Source: Cliona cf. orientalis (Eukaryota; Porifera; Demospongiae; Clionaida; Clionaidae). From it: a DNA stretch of 64,000 nucleotides. Shown piece by piece: positions 11,265 to 22,800 of the stretch (positions are counted from its first letter, which is position 1; each line of letters opens with the position of its first letter). The DNA lies in assembly GCA_963930775.1 (NCBI GenBank), contig OZ005702.1, positions 4,650,001 to 4,714,000 on the forward strand, given 5' to 3'. Below the pieces are notes generated by a model that was given only the letters and a program-made list of their open reading frames with translations, made no database searches and was not told the origin of the DNA. Made by a program: the position numbers and the translations under genes.

Positions 11265-11810
11265 ATAATGAATGCACAGGAGTGCAGAATCCTCACCGCT
11301 ACATGCATGCATGCATAATTTTCAGCGTGGTTTACTGTGTATAATACTATGCATGTTCAATGCCAGGAGTATTGAACTACACACACCCTGCACCTGAACA
11401 GGGTACTACTGAACTACATACCCTGCACCTAAAGAGGGTTCTGGTACTACATAGCTGATCTCCTTAGAGTCAGTGATCTAGGAGTTGGGGGCAGGCACCT
11501 GGCTATGTCACTATATAAACTGAAAGCCTCCATGACCTACTTCAACTGAATTATGCACTTGAGAGCCACTGCCTGTTTACACTGTCACTGCATTGACAAC
11601 TGACCAGCTAAGCACAGAATGGCAATCAGTTATGTAGTTGAGGTAGGTCACCCATGTAAACACAGACTGGCAAGTTGCAACAGCTGCACACTACTACTCC
11701 ACTGGGCAGGACTTAACATGACCACTCTTCCTACGTATACCTAGAATGCATACTTTGTCTATGACGACCCTTACCATTTAGCAAAGGAGGGTTGCGACGG
11801 ACGGACAAAA
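11265..11810 (-). mobile_element. CCCTCGCCGC repeat (Helentron-like family 2), copy 1
   Basis: Read on the minus strand it starts near the ggagggttgcgacggacgga end and terminates in GTGAGGATTCTGCACTCCTG, a 3' hairpin TGCAC-TCCT-GTGCA followed by ATTA. The copies at 20805-21316 (-) and 58209-58674 (+) have the same layout. Confidence 0.6.
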
Positions 11811-11819
11811 ATAATAATA

Positions 11820-11885
11820 ATAATAATATAAAATTCGCGCAGAGCTGTACCATTTATGTGGGGCTCGCTCAGGCTCGCCCCAATA
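11820..11885 (+). repeat. Terminal fragment of the GGGGCGAGCC element
   Basis: ataaaattcgcgcagagctg and gtggggctcgctcaggctcg match the right end of the copy at 21857-22349 (positions 22286-22349). The rest of the element is absent. Confidence 0.6.
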
Positions 11886-12055
11886 ATTGAGGTGCATGTA
11901 CACGTAAACCACACATGCAGTACATGTGCTGGTATCCATGGTACTGGTTTTAGTGGCATTTGTGAATATCTGTTCCCAGTGAAGGTAAATTGTTTAGCTA
12001 TAAGAATAACATCCCTAATGTTAAATTTTGCTCAGTAAGAGTATTGAATCGTAAA

Positions 12056-12486
12056 GTGGAGTGCCAGATTTGGAACATATGACTATCTACCCTTGCTGTC
12101 ACTGGCCACCAAATTTTAGCCTACAATGTTTCTGTATTTGAATGTGAAAATATATTATTCTACTCACGTCATCAATATTCAGACACTTTTGTCCCATTTT
12201 CCTGATTCAATGATTCAAATTATCATAAAATCACCTTTGCAACCCTTGGATAATCACAAATTGACCAATAACTAGGCTGTATTTGTTTTAATTAATTTTA
12301 ATGAATTGAAAATCTTCTTCCCAATTTGAATTTCTTAGCCAAGTCTTGCACCTGATTTCCATAAAAAGTGTCTAAATATTGATGACATGAGGAGTATCTA
12401 CTTAAAGCCTTGTCATATTTGACTCAAGTAACACTGTGGGCTAAAATTTGGTGGCCTGATCATATGTTCCAAATCTGGCACTCCAC
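12056..12486. mobile_element. Fold-back element
   Basis: Left end gtggagtgccagatttggaa and right end ttccaaatctggcactccac are exact complements. Inner blocks (ggccaccaaattttagcc / ggctaaaatttggtggcc; atcaatattcagacactttt / aaaagtgtctaaatattgat) pair too, so most of the 431 bp folds back. No coding capacity. Confidence 0.8.
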
Positions 12487-12774
12487 ACATCATTTTTAGC
12501 GGTGAGGGAACTAATTGTCTGAAATTTGGTACAAACGTCTGGTAGTTGCATAAATCAGACGGGTGAACATTTTTGTCTCTAGCTCACACGTGGTTTGTCG
12601 CAAAGACTTTGGATTTTGTATGTGATCAGCATTTGACTAGGGCTACCAGTAAGCACAAGAATGGTGATCATAGCTCTTTCCATTCCTGAGATACAGGTGT
12701 CTGATTATATGTGGTGGCTGATATTTGATTGCTGACTCAAGTATACATGAACAAACCATTGTTGTGCGCATTTT

Positions 12775-12850
12775 GCGCCGATGTTGCGCGCGCCTCCCTA
12801 TGGCCATTCCAGCACGTTATACGAAGCCATTGTGGCATGCTACAACAGGC
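12775..12850 (+). repeat. Fragment of a SINE-associated repeat
   Basis: gcgcctccctatggccattc, cagcacgt and gaagccattgtggcatgcta match 60052-60122 and, in part, the far end of the tRNA-derived SINE at 59600-59812. Confidence 0.5.
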
Positions 12851-12989
12851 AAGAAGAAATAATAATAATATTATAGCTAATACAAAACTCTTCCTGTGTA
12901 TAAAAATTCAGTTTCAGTAAAAAATGATTTACAGGATTGAGTACGGCTAAAAGGCAAGGCATTAGAAACACAATACTTAGCTACTAGAG

Positions 12990-15900
12990 TTACTTAAAGT
13001 TAGAGTAATCACTAAATTCATCCAGGAAATGAAGCATCAAGTCATAGATGAACTTGTATTGCTCCTAGAACAATAAACAGAATTATGGAGAGGGTATTGC
13101 AAATTGCAAGGACGTGATAGCTATGAACTTACAACAGTCTGTATGGCTCCAGGTTTTTGAATGCGGATAGCCTTGACAACCTCAAAGATGTCTACAATAC
13201 TCTCCATTTTACAAAACTCTACTGCATTCACCAGGGAGCAAAATACACACGACCGACTAACAGTGTTGCTGCATGGTGGTTTATATACACAATCATTCAA
13301 CAATACACCTACACACAACCAGCCATAGGATAACTAGCTAATTAGTCTATCAACATCTACGAATGCTTACGCCAATAGCATAATATTATTATAATTCTAG
13401 TTTTTCAAAATTTTTGTAGCCAACTCATCCTAGTAAGCGTAAGCTAGGCAATTAAGGAGTACTGTTCTGGCTTAATTCTTACTATCCATGGACCACTATA
13501 GGTTTGTTTCCTGTTCTCCTTTGCACGACAATAATATCATCCAGAACTTCAATTATAGCCCTAGGCTTGGAGTTGAGGCCCTCTGCTGTCCAGTGTCCAA
13601 CTTGATACTGGGTCACCTTATGCTTGCTCCCAGTCTAATGGGTGGACAGATACTACTATAACAGTATAATATATCAGTGATTGCATTGGGTATGTGATGC
13701 TATAGTACAAAGAGTATAGATTAGAGAATTTTGGAATAATATTATCCTATAATCTACTCTTGCTAGTACTGATAATCCTAAGCCCCATTTACACGCACCA
13801 AACAAATTTAAACTGGATTAAACCACATTTACATGTACGCACTTGACCCGGGTTAAGATATTCATAGCCCACTACTATGCACGTAACCCACTTCTAATCC
13901 ACATCAGGATGTGGGTTACAACCCCGATTAACTAATTCGGTTTACAAGTGGATTAGCATGTTTACACATAAGCCAGTTAGTTTAATGCAGATCCTAACTC
14001 GAGTCAAGCCCTATATATATGTAAACAGGGCTTTAGTCAATCATAATAATAATATTATAAAAATTAATCACTACGCACAGTATAATAATTCACGTACCTT
14101 GGCATCTAAAATACTTAATACTCTCTCCCTATATCCTTTCTCAGTTTTTTCACTCTCAGTTGTTACGGTGATCTCTTTGAAGTATTGACTGCTATTGACT
14201 TGGCGTGGCCAGTACTGAGCACACACCTCTGTGCCCTCTGCCTGGATATCCGCTAGCATCACCACCACATTACACTTCCTGTCAAGGATCATGCGCCAGA
14301 ATTCTCTAATCGTGTCTGATGTTGGGCTTTGTGCAATTATGAATCCCTTCTTCACTCTGTATCCCTATATAGTTGAGAGAAGTTAGTTAATCGATAATCG
14401 TAATTAAAAAGTAGCTTACATTGACGAATGAAGCATTAATGTAATCGGGCACCTCTCTCAGAAGGAATACTCTCCAATTATCAGCTGTAGTGGATGATTG
14501 ATACCATACATTCAATGCAAGAGTTCATCTATTTTAAGTCATGCAGTAGCTCCATCTCTGCCTAGTGTTTGTTGAAGCAAATGTATTAGCCATTAGGGGG
14601 GGTCTCCTGCCATCAGAAAATTTGCAGACGTTTTTTTTTCTCCAATACCATACGGAGGATATGCAAGGGAAAATATAGCTACCATTCACGGTAATCCTCT
14701 CAATGAGTTCTTTCTAAAGAACACCTTTTCAAAACAAGTGGGGTAAATAACTTTATTTTCAGATTTTTTCCTGTACCCCCCATAAATGAAAATTCAATGT
14801 CATATTATCGTAGTACTTGGAAAAATAGACACTTTGGTGCAAGTTTCACGTCCGTAGTGGGTGTAGAAGCTGAGATATTGATGTCCTAGAACACCAAAGA
14901 AATTGAAAAAGTCCATTTCTAGGACATCAATATTATCTCAGCTTCTACACCCCCTACGGACGTGATTATTATTAGTATTATGCACCCAATACATTTATAC
15001 ATTCAGTGTGTATACAAAAATCTTGCCATAATTATGCTATTGCCACTGCAATAATGTAATTGATTTGATCAGCTCCAATTTTTAAAGATAACTTAAAGAT
15101 TACGTACGTGGTAGGTAATTTTCACTCCTGTTTTTTCGTTGATTTTGCTGAGCAACTGTACACATCACTTCATCTGGCTTTGGTGAAACCTGCTCCAACA
15201 CCTAAAGAAAAAGGGAACTACCAATGACCTCAGTTTTCAAGGCTTAAACTAACTTCAAACTGAGTTTCGTATCCACTCTTCCCAGTCTGTCTATTAATTT
15301 TGTTGAGATTATCCATAGCTGTGCTAAAACCTGATGCCATTATCCGGGTTTTCCCACAGATAAGAAATTCCAAAACAGCATCATGAATCAACATGTACTG
15401 ATCCTGGAACAACAATAAAAATCTTGCTACAGAACACTGAATTTATGCAGCAGGAAACTAAATTTGAAATTGCTTACAGTAGTCTGGACCATTTTCATTC
15501 GCTGTTCTCTCATCTTAGTGACCACTGCTGGGACATCAATGATGCCTTCCGTTGATGCTTGACTGAGGATCATGTCAATACCAATGAGGGTACCCGTTCT
15601 GCCAACGCCAGCACTGCATGCACACAGATAGGCAGGTATATAGGTGATAACTTATAATATTATTATACTATGCCAGCAAAGGTTTGGGGACTATACATGG
15701 ATATTTGTACAATGAATTTACGAACATTAAATTTTGAGCACTAATAATATTTAGGGCACGTAAGCATAGTGCTAGCTCGGAGGAGGTACAAAGTCATTAC
15801 ATTCGACGTGATTCTTGTAGTTACATACCAATGTGCATCACTAAGGGTATGTCCAAACAGATGTGGGTAGGAACATACAGTCATACAATGTTATACCTGC

Positions 15901-18900
15901 AGTGAACAAGAAGAGGACGATTTTCTTGAGAGTGCTTCATTTTTATATGCTTCAGGAACAAGAGGATGGGGCCAGCATACTCAGGAACGCCATGATCCGG
16001 CCATGCAGTGTAGTGATACTGGACTACTTTCCATGGCGGTTTATCTTCACCAAGTACCTACACAGAAATTAAATGCAGGCAAGAATAATGTTATTACCGT
16101 AGAATCTTATAATCACATAACTACGCCACTCCCCCCCTGCATGCACGTAAGCCTGCACTTTTACCTCAAGTTTGTACATAGGTAGCTAGTTTATAGTCTC
16201 GTATATAAGCTACACACCCCCGTATACAGTATCCGTGAAGTAAAGCTAGTGGTTGCGAAGTTTACCTTCAGTTCCATATATCGAACAGTGTAATCAGCAA
16301 AAACTTGCTGAGTGGTCAATTTAATGATGAAAGGTTCCACCTCCTTCTCTTCATTAAGCACATCAGGCCAGTAAACTTCACACTTGTTCATACACCTTTC
16401 CACAGTGTTGGTCACCATTGCTATAGTTGACACCTTCTCCTGCCAAACCATGTGCCAGAAATCAACAACAGTCTGAGGAAGGGGACCTGTGTAGAAAAAT
16501 TCAATAACCTATTATTATAATATAGCTACCTATACAAAGTTAATGTTTAGCCTACCTTGACTTGCGATATATTTCTTAGCTGTTTTGTGTCCCTATTATA
16601 GGTGCATGAAAATTGGATGACAAGAGATGAATTCATTGAATCCCAAGCTTATGCAGGGCCCAGTCATGCTCAAAATTAATATCCAGCCATAAATTATTAC
16701 TACTTATTACCTCACATTACTATAATAATTGAAAGCAGAGGCTTCCCCAATCCACTTGATCAGAGTGGGAGTAATTGCTCATATGCACTGGTACAAAGAT
16801 GCAACGGCATAACACATAATAATTATTATGTAGAGCCTTGACCATTGCAGGCTCCTATAATAATTATTATTAATTTTATTATTATACTTGTAGCTACTAG
16901 AGTATTCAAAAACGGTATTTTGTGTATGCACAATCTGTAATGTCGCTGTGCGAGGATACACAATCTTATCCATTATTGGTATTCAAACCACTTCTGTGAG
17001 AATCACATGATATAAAATTAATGTATGTACACTTAATTACTTACATCTATGTAAGAGGCATTGATGTACTCGTTTTGATTTCCTGAATATCCTGGCATTG
17101 ACCTGAGAACTATTCGATTGTGATCATCTATACATTAGATACCAAAGTCATTATCAGTATCATACACGCATACTAGCTAGTGGCTATATACAACGTACAT
17201 GCTGTGATATTTCTGAATCGATTCAGTAGCTGATTGGATCCTGTTCTTCCAACTAGAAAGAATTTTCCACTTTCACAACTATCTAGTGCCTACATAATAA
17301 TATGTATAGCCACTATAATACATACTCTAAACATTACATTACATGAAATTGTAAAAACATAATATTACGATGTTAAGTGAATAATATTGTACCACATTTG
17401 CCACATAATGCATTAAGAGTTAGTAGAGTGTGATTTAATTTACCTGATATTGGTTGATGAATCCTTTGTTGTTCAAAGCATGCATTCTGGCAACATATTC
17501 TCCAAAGTCTTCTCGTTTTACTGCATTAGTCTTAATGTGTGCATTTTCAAGAACACTGTCTTCCTTTGTGCCACGAATATCATCAGAAGACTGAGAGACA
17601 GTGAGATTGATGTGACCTTTAGTCCTCCCAACAGTATTGCTGATCTCAATTCCATATCTGAAAATTGCCATCAATACACAAGACTAGTAGCTATAATATC
17701 ATTATTATTTCCCACCCGACTAGCCCCCCTGCATGAAAGAGTTTTTAAAAGATGTCCACCGCACAGTAACAATAATAAAATTAAAGCTATTGTTGCCTGC
17801 TGTACCTAATAGAGTTACTTCAGTGTCCTACTTATGGCATACAAGGAAGTGAATGTATAACTTTTAGAACAATACAAGTATACACTATAGACAATGAAAT
17901 CGGTAATGGTCATTGTCTCCACATGATTACAGCATGCATTGCACATCATTAAATATAGTTATGACATTGTTACAATGTACCTTCCAGCATGTCTTTGTTC
18001 TACACACACAATCACTAGAGAGCCATCAGCACTGAGTTCCACTGATGGATCCTCAGTAATCGGTCTTCCTTTGAATGTCCAAGCCACTGTAGGCTGAGGA
18101 CTTCCACTGAAGCTCAGTCGAAGTGTCACCTGCTGGCCGATGTTGGCATGCATCTCACTGCTTACACTTGTGATCTGAGGCTTCAACAATTTTATATCAG
18201 TGCCTAAGAATTGATATCCGATGTTAGCATGTCGTAAATTGCAATTGTTAGTTGGCTTCTGTTTCTGGTCTTTGACTCTCAAAGGACCATGTATATGCAG
18301 GTGGGCAATAAATCAGCTAGCATCATACCACCAATAATAATATCATGCATAGTAAGCCAAATACATGCACTCACTTGGAACGCTATATATGTTTTATCAT
18401 GCTGGAAAGTAGCTACCAAAGTGCATGAGGACATGCAGGGGATCAGAAACAGGAGCACAATTTGAAATGGCCTTAAGGAGTGTCTGAGTCAGTAGCTTAC
18501 GATTTTCAAAGACTGAGCTCCGCATTGACATTCTCCTTATGGTGCTGCTTTCAAACGCATCGTTGGAAGTGATTACATATCTTCGTTCATGACTGACAGT
18601 AATTGGATTGTATGCCGATATATCTTCCCTCCTTGCTGGGTTAAATGTTCTCCGCTTTCTGTAACCATGCATGTAGTACACAACAGAGTCATCAGCATAA
18701 TATCACACTATTACTGATCAAATTTCACCAACCTACTCCTTCTTGCAAGACAGAGGAACAGGGTTAGTCCTGCTACAAGCACAACGAGGAGTACAGTTCC
18801 TAATAGTACTACTGGTGTTATTAGAACAAGTCTATCTTGTACTGTCCCTGCAGCGAAGCAAATGCTGTTACAGAATATAGCTATTAATCAATAATTGACA

Positions 18901-19388
18901 AGTACCTTCTCTAACATCAGTAATTGTAGAAGTAGTAATTGTAGTAGTAGTAAAATGCCCTATATTTTCAGTTGTGGGAGTATCACTGGTCACGACTGGT
19001 GATTCTGTAGGATCTGGACTGCTCTGTGTAGTAACTGTTGTAGATTGAGTGTCATATAGAGTTGTAGATGATGGATTCTGGGTTGAACATTCTATTAGGA
19101 ACATTAAAATAATACATTTAAAGTGCCCTTCTACAATCTGCTAAACTATGGATACACTGAGGATGAGGATACAGTTAGCATGCCAGCTATTATTATTATT
19201 AGCATACTACTCTTATTGATAGTGGCATAAAATTTGTTTGTGTAAGATGTCCTATATTATTCTGATATTAATCATAATAGTTTTGACATTGTACCTTCTT
19301 TGGCACCGTTGCAGTTAGGCTTCTGTCCCACTGTTATCGGTAGAGTAGAGCATAGAATCCATACCAGATGCAGCCACAGAACGATCAT
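12990..19388 (-). CDS. Receptor-type protein tyrosine phosphatase (19 exons, ~913 aa)
   Basis: Exons, 5' to 3': 19388-19295, 19091-18906, 18847-18733, 18658-18417, 18203-17981, 17657-17444, 17289-17199, 17127-17045, 16592-16556, 16486-16266, 16057-15897, 15613-15478, 15403-15254, 15201-15108, 14484-14420, 14364-14098, 13634-13483, 13268-13133, 13064-12990. All phases agree and all use GT/AG. Product order: signal peptide ([13 protein letters not shown]), Ser/Thr-rich mucin-like segment (~32-93), membrane segment (~101-124), basic juxtamembrane stretch, an I-set Ig-like domain (~213-300, [10 protein letters not shown]...), catalytic D1 (~335-650) and D2 (~660-905). D1 has [25 protein letters not shown] (Asp ~523) and the full [11 protein letters not shown] loop (Cys ~555), so it should be active. 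D2 has DYINASFVN but HGYNTVSRS in place of the Cys loop and WTAEG in place of WPDHG, so it should be inactive. The Ig-like domain lies on the cytoplasmic side. Substrates are unknown. The start is divergent from the gene at 19812. Confidence 0.9.
14847..14967. repeat. Near-perfect hairpin in an RPTP intron
   Basis: Arms cacgtccgtagtgggtgtag with agctgagatattgatgtcct and their complements are separated by about 30 bp. It lies in the intron between exons at 15108 and 14484, so the transcript can fold into a long stem. Confidence 0.8.
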
Positions 19389-19811
19389 TGCGTTCGTTTT
19401 TGCAATATGTAAGTTATTGCCTAGTCTCGTGCTCAGCCCCTCAGACTTGTTATTGCCTTGCTCTGCTGGTGAAGGGGTGCGCCTCGAAGTTAAAGCCACG
19501 CCCACCAGTGGTTGCACGTGGAAATTTGCGGGTCGATTTCAAGAGGACACACCCTTTGCGCATGCGCACAGGATTCTCTGTCGGTGTTGACACGTTACGT
19601 ATGTAGACAGCAGACAAATGACGTTCATCACTATTAGTGGTCCATCAATGACGCCACAAAGAGGACCACGTAGGTTAAAGGATAAAGTCCACCATAATTA
19701 TTATCGTACGTAGTCCGTAGTCCATATAAAAGGCCACACTGTCCAGTGCAACGAGTTCACTGAAGACGCCCGAGTCTATACTCATCTTTGATAAGCAAAT
19801 CATCACTAATA
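19389..19811. promoter_or_regulatory. Divergent promoter between RPTP and the secreted EGF gene
   Basis: The 423 bp separate two start codons on opposite strands. TGCGCATGCGCA lies at 19557-19568, 169 bp before the RPTP ATG, and TATAAAAG at 19725-19732, about 80 bp before the ATG at 19812, is a plausible TATA box for the rightward gene. Positions are seen; function is inferred. Confidence 0.55.
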
Positions 19812-22800
19812 ATGGTGGCAAGTGTAGCCTTGCTGAGCATTGCCATACATGTGGGCATGTTCCTAGCATCACAACTTGGAGAATGTACTGCAACACCAAC
19901 TAAAGTGATTTCAACAGATTCTAATCGTAGTGGAGATTGTCATTGTTATACCGAGTTAACTCTCAGTGTTCCCCCTTGTGTGTGCACTGGTATGACAGAG
20001 GCCCTTGAAGAAGTCATTAGACTCAAAGCTGACATTCGAGAATTGCGTGATAAATGCTCAACTGTGAATACGAATGTCACATATGCATGTAAGTGTAATT
20101 GTGATTTCATGATAATATAGCTGCTAATACTATTGTACAAAATTTATTGGATCATAAACATGCATAATAGATAATCTGCCTCACTTGATAGTGAATGGTA
20201 TTCATTGGACTAGGTTCTGGTGGTACACGCCGGATAATGGATGGCCTACTACTGAAACAGATGTTTTGGGAGGTTGGTTGTACGTACAAATAATGAGGTG
20301 ATGATCATTTTAATTATGTACATAATATACAATGCAGTTCCTTATGGAGCTTGTGATACAAATGCTAGCTACTGCTTTGGTCGTTTGCCTGGTGCACTTG
20401 TTGAAGCAGATGCTGAGCTCTTGGCTTATGACTCAAGTGGTAATATATACAGGTTAGTGGAACAGCTATAATAATAATAATAATAGATACCGTGTTTATT
20501 CACAAGCTAAAATAACTTTCGCATGGTTTTATGGTAAAGGTTGTCACTGTCTATTATTATTATTTTTACATAATGATTATGAAAATTCCTAGAACAGGAA
20601 TTTTCTTGTACTAATTAGATCATATTAAATCATATTAGATTTGTGAAAATAGCTAGTATCAGTGTCTGCATGTGACAACCAGCTGTGTGTTCTTATTTGC
20701 CACCATACTATTGACTATGCATGCATGCCCATGCACTACCGGCTATGTACTTTCTGCTCATTCGTACAACTGGCCAGTAGCTAGCTTGCTAGCTAACTAC
20801 AGTGATAATGAATGCACAAGAGTGCAGAACCCTCACCGCTACACGCATGCATGACTCATGTACGTGTAGATCTATAGCTTGCATATCTCAATGTGTATGC
20901 CTGCTCAATATCAGGAGTATTGAACTAGCTATAATATACATACCCTGCACCTGAGGTACTCTTCAGAGTCAGTGCATGATATAGGTGTAGGGGGAAGGCA
21001 CCTCGCTATGTCCCTGAAAGCCTCTGTGACTACTTTAATTAACTAAATTATGCACTTGTCAATGAAAGTCACTGCCTGTTTACACTGTCACTGCATTGAC
21101 AACTGACCAGAAAGGCATGCACAGAATGGCAACCACAGCTGCACACTACTACACCACTGGGCATGACCTAACGTAACCACTCTTCCTTGATGCCTGGTAA
21201 TCCTCGGATGCATGCTTTCTCTCAGACGACCCTTACCATACGGATGGACGGATGGACGGACGGACGAACAAAAATCGCCAAACGATTGCAGTAATCCTCT
21301 GCCTACGCTTTGTGGCAAGTGTTAAAATTAATGGTTATTTTTAACCAAACTCGGTTTATCTCAGGTGCACTTGTTGTGCATGCTCCAGGTTCACCATTTG
21401 GTCACAAAAGCTAGTATGTGTTTTGAGCCTTGACCATCAATTATAATACAATTGATGATCAAGGCTCAAAGAATTGCACTTCCAATGTTGTATGCAGGCA
21501 GTATAGCTAGCTACAGAGTAACAACATTAAAAGTGCAGTTCTTTAAAGATCCATACGTCACTTAAAGTCTAAGGCTTCAACTGACCACCAAGCATTTGAA
21601 GAAGCCATGAAAACCTTGGAAACCACGTAGCCTCTGATGATTAATGGCGCCAGATCTAATTGCAGACTGCACTTGCGAATGCATTCCAAGACCACAAGAT
21701 AGTCACAAACATCATGATACATCTCAGCCTATATAAAGAGGCTGAAGTCAGTCTGCATGTCAAACTCTTATCTCCTAATACGATATCATGATAATAATAT
21801 TCTAAGAAATGCTATAGCTAGACCATATACCTATACTAGTGACATGCAGGGCTTGTTTGGGGCGAGCCTGAGCTGAGCCTCTGAAAGTCTCTGTCAGTAG
21901 CTGCGACTAAAAAGCTTTAATAAAGCCATAGCAAGACCACTGATACAGATCATCCAAGCAAACAATGATCAGAGTCATCAGTGAGCAGCACGTCTAGGCT
22001 ATCTTTATCGTGTTCTTAGCTGGTCCTTGCGCTATTGAGCTGATGGCAGGCTCTATCTCGCTCAGAGTCTCCTCCTTTGGAGCCTTCTGCTTGCTTCTGT
22101 ACGGCGCGGTACGGTAGCTAGCTTGCTTGATCAATACAAGCACTAGTGTAAATTTGCAATTCGCTAAATCAGAACGACGTATATACGGCCTGTGTCCCAG
22201 GCATGAGAATGCGCAATAGAACATTTCGCGTTTATGTCCGTAGAGATCACTGGGTATATAATTTCGCGTGACGGACGTACCATAATATATAATATAAAAT
22301 TCGCGCATGGCTGTACCGTTTATGTGGGGCTCGCTCAGGCTCGCCCCAATTATGGAAGTGACTTGACCCTGTGACACAAGAGGCTAGCTATATCTCTGGC
22401 CCTCCAGCATTAGAGAAGCTACAACCAGGCAATCTCTGTGAGCGCCAGCCTTGGCACTAGCTACAGGCATGAATGCTAGCTTCTTGGACAGACTGTTCAA
22501 ACTCAAGCAACAAAAGGGGACTTACATTCAGTGGCCTGCAATTAGATAGCTATATATTAAAACAGCTTGATTCATGAGAAGACATGGTCCGAGTTGACAT
22601 CACGGAGATAGTAGATTCTGATTTTGACTTTTCGCATTCTGAAGTCTTGCGAGGGGAGCTACGAGCAGGCTAACGACCTTTTTGAACAGTTGATTGATTT
22701 AGCCATGTACTCAAATAGGATGCCATCAATATACATGCTCAATAGAATGTTCCAGAACGCAGGTAAAGGCGAGGGATCGGCAACAAAGAAATTTTGTACA

